Shown here: positions 40,118 to 60,000 of the stretch, one piece after another
Layout: each line of letters opens with the position of its first letter
How positions within the stretch are numbered: the stretch's first letter is position 1
Translations under genes and position numbers: made by a program
The notes under the pieces: generated by a model
Told to the model about the DNA's origin: nothing
Seen by the model: the letters and a program-made list of their open reading frames with translations, nothing else
The model's database searches: none
DNA from: Chrysomallon squamiferum
Lineage: Eukaryota > Mollusca > Gastropoda > Neomphalida > Peltospiridae
Length of the DNA stretch: 60,000 nt
Assembly: GCA_012295275.1 (NCBI GenBank)
Contig: CM022670.1
Coordinates: 23,417,755 to 23,477,754, forward strand
Direction of reading: 5' to 3'

Positions 40118-40210
40118 TTTATTATGTCGCTGTAATGGAAATTATTTTAATTTGTAACTGATTATTAAAAGCGAATTGTGAATAGGATTCCTATGTGATT
40201 ATTCTAGGTA

Positions 40211-40211
<1 letters not shown>

Positions 40212-40241
<30 letters not shown>
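40212..40241. repeat. Poly(A) run
   Basis: About 30 consecutive A. Confidence 0.95.
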
Positions 40242-40244
<3 letters not shown>

Positions 40245-40439
40245 AATTTTAATAATAAATCAAATCAATGCCTTAAGCCATTGTATTCTGTACGTTCTAG
40301 AATGTTAAATTAATAATTTAAGATAGCTGCATCACATTTTATATTGGAAATAAATAGCTTTCATTTAATGATGTTTTCTGAATCCATTCACATTAACCAT
40401 AGTTCGTTTAGCTTTTATATTTGGTCACAGCTCTAAGTG

Positions 40440-40612
40440 TGCGTATTCGTGTGTATGTACGTGGTTGTGTACATGTGTGTATGTGTATGTATATATATAT
40501 ATATATATATATGTATATGTATGTATGTGTGTGTGTGTATATATGTCTGTATAGGTATGTATGCCTCTTCCATGAATGTATCGATTGTATATATATATAT
40601 ATATATATATAC
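40440..40612. repeat. GT/TA-rich tract
   Basis: Alternating purine-pyrimidine DNA: GTGTAT units, then (TA)n, GTATGT units, and a second (TA)n near 40589-40612. The frames in it are not coding. Confidence 0.9.
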
Positions 40613-43107
40613 AGAGTATACGTACAGAGATCTTTAGAGATATTCAGTTTTGAATGCATAAATGTGTGAGGGGGTTTGTGTTTGTTTGTGCGTCTACTTA
40701 ACATTGTAGGTATAACTGAGATAAAATAAGTGTGGTATCTTTCGTATATATCTACCTATTTTACTATTAATATCTTTGTTGTAAATCTAAATGAAACTTT
40801 AAACGAAAATAGAACCAGAAACTCAATATTAGTATGCTAGGGTGGATGGATGAAACAAAGATGCACATCTCGTAAAATATATATATTAAAAATATCCAAA
40901 GTGACAAAATTAGTGCCAGCATTGTTACTGTTTCTCGTAACGTGCTGTCTAGCATCTAGTGGGTAGCCTCGTAACGTGAAATAAATATGATTGTACCGAT
41001 TCTAAATAAAACTTCAAAGTAATATGGATTTTTGTATAATAAATCTTCAGATTCAAACTGCTGCCTATAAAAACATTTACATTCGCCACTGAGAAATGAT
41101 GGCAGTATGTTGACAAAATAATAACGTTAAGTCTGAATAGCTGTGTGTCAAGTTTTTATGCGAGAAATATCCGATTTGTGTTCAATCAGATGCGTTATGT
41201 ATCAAACAAGATAATAATCAATTCAAATCATCTATGTTTCGTTTTGATTTGATTTTTTGGTGTTTTGTTTTTTATATCTGCATTAATTAGTTAATTCAGT
41301 TACGTTTCAAAACCGATTTCTTTCGTCTTATTTTTCCTTCAGTTTTAGCAATAAAACCTTTGTCTGAATTTTTTTACTGTACTAAAGGACTCTTACAAAA
41401 TCTTTGAACTGAAATAAAAACACATGTTTTCATAGAAAAGAAAACATTTAAATTTCTGTTAGCAGATAGTGCTACTTATTAATTCTATAAAAGTGTATAA
41501 ATTAACTTTTAAATTTTTATTCTACTTCTGAGCTTAAAACTGATTTTTAAACTATTGTAATCTCTCTCTCTTTCTCTCAAACTCTCTATCTTTTTATAAA
41601 TCTACTTATCTATTTATCTATCTATATATTTCTGTCTTTCTGTCTATCTGTCTATATGAAAAACTCTCTATCTCTCACTTCTTACCTTTCATTTATTTCT
41701 CTGAATAACAAAAACAAAAAACACACTTTCTCAGTAATACTCTTACACACACACACTTAAACACATACACAATCCAGACTTTAAATTTCCGAATTTCAAA
41801 TTAACAATGAAATGTTTTGGAAAATATGTGTTCTTTAAAGACAGATTTAGAATAGAGTATTCTTCAAGCTTAGATATGAAAATCTTTTCTGCATTAACAC
41901 GAATATTTTCTCTTTCTTAGATTATGTCCCGTCGCTTAGGTTTTGGATGACTGTATTTGAAAACAATATTCAAATTTATTATTCGTAATACATAATGTAT
42001 TGGAAAAATAACATCATTTACCTCACTGAATAAATCTGAACATTTTCGGTAACAAACTTAAAGTTAGATTAACAACTATCTACAGTTCTATTCAGAAGAA
42101 TATTGAATATTGTACTGTAGATTTGTAAAATGTTGTGGTTGTTTGTTTCTCTTTCCATTTTGGGTTTTTTTTATACTGAAGCAAAAGAAGATTTAAAAAT
42201 ACAACGCTCTTGTAAAAACATTCTCATAGTCATTTATTCACGTAAATGTTAGAAGATTTTGTTAAACGTATGTTTTGAGATATATGAGGTACTTTTTAGC
42301 ATATAATAAATAAATAAATAAATAAATTCAGTTTTTAACGCGTTCTTGAACTCTGTCAATAAATTAGCTTTCGAAGGCTGAACGACAACGAAACTGGTTT
42401 ATTTTCTATTTTACATTCACAACGCAAGCCATTACTTCCTCTGCCACTCATCATTAAAGGGAAAAAAACCAGTTCATTCTGTCGATTGGATCTGTTCTTG
42501 CTTGGACAGAGAACCTTCAGGATGCATTTGGTTTACACTTATTCCAGACGTTCATAACTTTTGGTATTTCTATGAAGCTTAATAATTTTCACCACAAGAA
42601 AATAATTTTCCAGATGATGTGTTTTTAGCTTCAAAACTGTAATTCATTTCTCTGTGTTTGACTCTGAAATGTATCCACAGATTTAGAAGTGCTTCTGACA
42701 CTAAGCTCAAAGTAATTTGTAGCTCTGTCATTTCTCTCGTCTAATTCCAAGGAGATTCTCTTATCACATGACAAAGCGAATGAGATCTCGATTTTCAAAT
42801 AATTTCTATCGTGACTTTTTGTTAGAGGAGTTCAGAAAGATGCCGACAAAAAAAAAAAAAATATATATTTCCTCATTTCAAATCGCACAGTCACACTAAG
42901 AATAACCACTTAACAAACGTATGAATACTGCCGATAGTACAGTGAATAATAATAATTTGTGTTATTAATGGTTTCAGTGTTGCTGATATTATAATGCTAG
43001 TACTAGTCTGTTATTAGCTGCTGCTGCTGCTGCTGCTGTTACCAATACTACCGTGCCTGCACTGACACTGCTTATCCTACTAGTTCTATCTCAGTTACAA
43101 CAACCAC

Positions 43108-43120
43108 GATAATAATAATA

Positions 43121-43172
<52 letters not shown>
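43108..43172. repeat. AAT-to-ATT microsatellite
   Basis: Short AAT units switch to a long ATT run, leaving a small inverted repeat at the join. Confidence 0.93.
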
Positions 43173-43174
<2 letters not shown>

Positions 43175-43774
43175 TATTGTTTTGGTTTTGGTTATGCTTT
43201 TTATTCTATTCTTTTTATTTATTTATTTATTTATTTATTTTTTTGTTATTTATTTTTTGTTTTTTTTTTTTTTTTTTTTTTTGTATGTATGTATGTATAG
43301 ACGAATATGATAGTAGGTACTGTGAACAAAACAACATAAATAAACGGATCTGGATTCTATCAAAATATACATTTTTAAAAACACATTTCTCTTTAATGTT
43401 GTCAAGTCAGGATTATTATTATTTTTTTAAGAATCAAAGAAATCATTTATTTTCTTGCTTACTTATTTCTATCAACAAAAGCAACACATCATATAGTTTT
43501 TTTTTTTAATAATAATAAAAATAATAATAATTACAGCAAACGATCAGTCAATTAAAAATAAAAGTATTAATTTATCGTCTTTCCTTTTGTTTATGTAACA
43601 TGCTCAGTTGAGAACTAACACGCTTGATATCACATCAATACTATTGACAAATACAGTTCCGCTGTAAACACTTTTCGTTTCCAAGTACAAATATAACGTT
43701 CAGTATATATAACGTCTTCCATGAAATCATTACGTAACTGAAGTCAGTGTTTTCTGTCGATATTCTTAATGACA

Positions 43775-43995
43775 TCATTAGTAGCAGCAGAAGTAATTAT
43801 AGTGTAGTAATGATAGTATCTGGAGTAATATATAAAGCATCAATATCGGCAACAGTAGTAATAACAGTAGCAATAATAATAGCAGTAGAAACAGTAGTAG
43901 TAGAGGCGGTGACAGTGTCTTAAGTATCAGGAATAGTATTTGTAGTTGTAACAATAGCAACATCAGCAGTATCAGCACCAGTAGTAATAGCTGCT
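43775..43995. repeat. Degenerate trinucleotide array (GTA/GCA/ATA)
   Basis: About 200 bases of GTA, GCA, ATA and related units in a mostly constant 3-base register with many substitutions. A similar array lies at about 47130-47345. Confidence 0.8.
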
Positions 43996-44555
43996 AGCAG
44001 TGTAATCTGTGTAGAGCTTAAGAAATGAATTAATTTAAAATTTAAATGAAAACATCTTGATGATGTTAGATAGCAGCAAATCACTAAGCCCCATACACTT
44101 TTAAAAACTAGTCAGGTTTCTCATGTTCATATATTTAATAAATGACACCTAGCCAGTCATGTTTGTGACCTGCAGCCTTAGATATATTATATATCAAATC
44201 GAAACGATACACTTAGTTATTAAAATGCCTGCCTTGAAGCTGCAGTTAGAACCAGTGTTTCTGCAAGCTGTTATAAACATAGCGATATTTAAACGCCCGG
44301 ATACGTAAACAGAGTGAACATTTTAAATACAATCATTTCTTCACGAATTGATGAATTAGTCCTATCTGTTATATTAATTATTATCATTATCGGCATTTTC
44401 ACAAAGGTTATTGTAATTTTATTTAGACTGTATTTATTGTAATAAACGTTGACGTTGTCGTCAACGTCATCATTGTTTCTCTGCGTCACCAATGTCAGTA
44501 ACTATATTTGTTAACAGAAATAAGAATCCGCATAGCTTTATTCTTTCTTATCGTC

Positions 44556-44594
44556 TTTTTTTTTTTTTTTATTTTTTTTTTTTTTTTTTTTTTA
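44556..44594. repeat. Poly(T) run
   Basis: About 38 bases, almost all T. Confidence 0.93.
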
Positions 44595-44937
44595 AATCTT
44601 TGTTGGTTCGTTGGTTGGTCGATTTTAACATTAATTAAGAATAAAGTCCAGGAGCTTTAAAAACATGGCATCAACACATGAGGGTGAATATTAATTTAAC
44701 AGTTTGATCGATCGGGAGATAAAAAGCCTTCCATTTCAGATGATGAAGACGTCAGAGGAACGTCAAGGAAAACGTTTAGTATTATTAACATTGCTAATGT
44801 TAAATTACTAATTAAATACCGAGAAGGAAATTCATATTATTTCTATAAATGAATTTAAACTTCCATTAAATACGTCTGTTCAAACAAATTTATCAAAATA
44901 AAGAAATTCTTGTTTCTGTTTCAGTACAAAATATATT

Positions 44938-44940
<3 letters not shown>

Positions 44941-44970
<30 letters not shown>
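44941..44970. repeat. Poly(A) run
   Basis: About 30 consecutive A. Confidence 0.95.
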
Positions 44971-44973
<3 letters not shown>

Positions 44974-45149
44974 AGAAAGCAACAACATTTTATTATTCAG
45001 TTGACTTAAAATACCTAACAATATTTTACATTTTATAAATATTATTAGCAATATCTGGAGCAGAAATGTTAAACAGGTCTTCTGAAACTTGTTTTTCTTC
45101 TTTTTTTTTTTTTTTACGTTTTCTAATTTCTCATTTGCAAAATATATTA

Positions 45150-45159
45150 TTTATTTATT
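45150..45159 (-). terminator. Candidate poly(A) signal of the LolA-like/PAN gene
   Basis: TTTATTTATT on the + strand is AATAAATAAA on the minus strand, about 780 bases after the stop. No closer AATAAA was seen, but a variant (TATAAA near 45740) is possible. Confidence 0.25.
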
Positions 45160-45385
45160 TATATATTTTTATTACTAATGTGTACACATATCTGGTGAAA
45201 AAAAATAAATAAATAAAAACGACATGTTAGGTATTGATGTTGCCTTGGAAACAAAAAACAAGTTAAATCAATATTTCCATTCGATACACTTTGTCAGTTT
45301 TACCTCCGTATTCCGAGTGCACACAAGATACTGATGTAACAGCGAGAGCCATACTGACATAAATAATTAACTTTTTGTTGTGGAT

Positions 45386-45388
<3 letters not shown>

Positions 45389-45427
<39 letters not shown>
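45389..45427. repeat. Poly(T) run in the 3' UTR region of the LolA-like/PAN gene
   Basis: About 39 T; on the transcribed strand a poly(A) tract that could prime cDNA internally. Confidence 0.93.
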
Positions 45428-45428
<1 letters not shown>

Positions 45429-45933
45429 TGGGAGTGGTTGAGTCATTTGTTTTCCAGATTTCGTAAAGTCCAAGCAAGATTAATGTTCCTTTATGCCAGT
45501 AAATAAAATAAATATCCTAAATGATATTCAAAGATTATATAATACAGTAAGATTCATACCGTGGAGTGCACTGAAGAACTGGTGTATTCACGAACCAAAA
45601 CATTGATTAAATATGCTGTGTAAATTATCAAAGATTATAATAACATTTTTAAAGTGAATTGGAACGAAGAATCAATACATTCACACACACACAAAAAAAA
45701 ACATTAATCAAATATCGTAAATTACCAAAGATTATAAAAAGTTTATAAAAACGAATTATTCCTCACGATTGACAAAGTTATTGAAATCTCGATGGAACTG
45801 AAATTAGAATTTAATTTTCTGAAGCGTGTTGGTCGATGAGACTTGAAAATGCCTGAAATGTGGCTCAAGTGGGTTTTTGTCTGTGAAAAGATGTGTGGAG
45901 TGTGATGTGTGCAGTGTTACTAGTGAGTCTCTT

Positions 45934-59581
<13,648 letters not shown>

Positions 59582-60000
59582 TTTGTATCAGACTAGGGGG
59601 AGTATGGTCACTTAGCTTGAGTTCAAAGTATAACACAGAGACTGTATGTTGTGTGTTAGTTGATAATGTTTCAAATCTAGATAACACAAATATCGTTGTT
59701 ATCAACGGACACTATTTAGTGCTACCCATTCAACTGATAACTGAAGATAGCACGAAGATAACGTATTAATTACTATGAGCATCTATAAATGTATTTTGCG
59801 GCTGTCTGATAAATCAGGGGACATACACTTGTGAGTAAATATAGCTATATATAATTACATACATCCAGGGTTATTTAAGTTAGTCCTTACATTGTAAAAT
59901 ACATCATACACGCAATCGACCGCGTAAAGGTATTGGTTTATAAAGTATAACTACTGTAGTTTATAATTAACTGATGAGAGAGGCAAAAATGAATGAGTGA
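59582..60000 (-). other. 5' flank of the LolA-like/PAN gene
   Basis: The region upstream of the Met-Lys first exon should hold the 5' UTR and promoter. I see no clear TATA/initiator pair and no further gene. Confidence 0.35.

Larger units (their letters stand above)
39311..45149. other. Intergenic between the KCNE-like gene and the LolA-like/PAN gene
   Basis: No supported gene. It contains poly(T) at about 39990-40030, poly(A) at 40212-40241, TA/GT tracts at 40440-40612, (CTG)n at 43018-43039, an AAT-to-ATT array at 43108-43172, TTTA and poly(T) at 43214-43283, a degenerate trinucleotide array at 43775-43995, poly(T) at 44556-44594 and poly(A) at 44941-44970. The two genes converge here. Confidence 0.6.

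Noticed and set aside
40408-40704. His/Tyr/Thr-rich frames on both strands
   Set aside because: Made of GT/TA dinucleotide tracts.
43018-43039. (CTG)n as a coding polyglutamine/polyalanine tract
   Set aside because: Only about six units and no surrounding frame with exon signals.

Overview
This is a eukaryotic, AT-rich window (roughly 70% A+T by eye). It is full of homopolymer runs and di-, tri- and tetranucleotide microsatellites, with small GT-AG exons separated by long introns. The gene content (a bilaterian GIPC, a metazoan LolA-like/PAN receptor-type protein and a GPI-anchored ectoprotein family known from protostomes) suggests a lophotrochozoan, most likely a mollusc. That assignment is an inference; no mitochondrial or rRNA marker is present. 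There are no operons, ribosome binding sites, CRISPR arrays or prokaryotic features.

Four protein-coding genes can be built. (1) 311-9036, + strand: 14 exons, 657 codons. It encodes a secreted, cysteine-rich, probably GPI-anchored protein resembling the uncharacterised DUF7042-DUF7045 group. (2) 14661-26502, + strand: 5 exons, 341 codons, an unmistakable GIPC PDZ adaptor with a TATA box and a short uORF upstream. (3) 38771-39262, + strand: a single coding exon of 163 codons. It encodes a single-pass membrane protein whose topology, membrane segment and one-exon structure resemble KCNE (MinK-type) potassium-channel beta subunits, with a C-terminal PDZ ligand (TEV). (4) 59581-45934, - strand: 21 exons, 966 codons. 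It encodes a type I membrane protein with a signal peptide, two LolA-like regions, four six-cysteine PAN/apple-like modules, one transmembrane helix and a short tail. I checked splice phases across every junction of the three multi-exon genes; all reading frames close, and only one donor (gene 4, exon 15) has two equally good choices.

Between the genes: 9.1-14.4 kb is AT-rich with no supported gene. 26.9-38.7 kb holds mostly microsatellites, a 104/110-bp tandem duplication (29276-29489) and a 25-bp-period degenerate minisatellite (35965-36189). 39.3-45.1 kb is again repeats and homopolymers. Inside gene 4 lie a 300-bp Tigger-like MITE with TA target-site duplications (46828-47127), an intronic repeat that multiplies a 5' splice site (55885-56156), and two large inverted trinucleotide arrays.

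The genes need not act together. The only plausible functional link is that GIPC binds class I C-terminal PDZ ligands and its downstream neighbour ends in such a motif. The best candidates for something undescribed are the KCNE-like gene and the LolA-like/PAN receptor-type protein.
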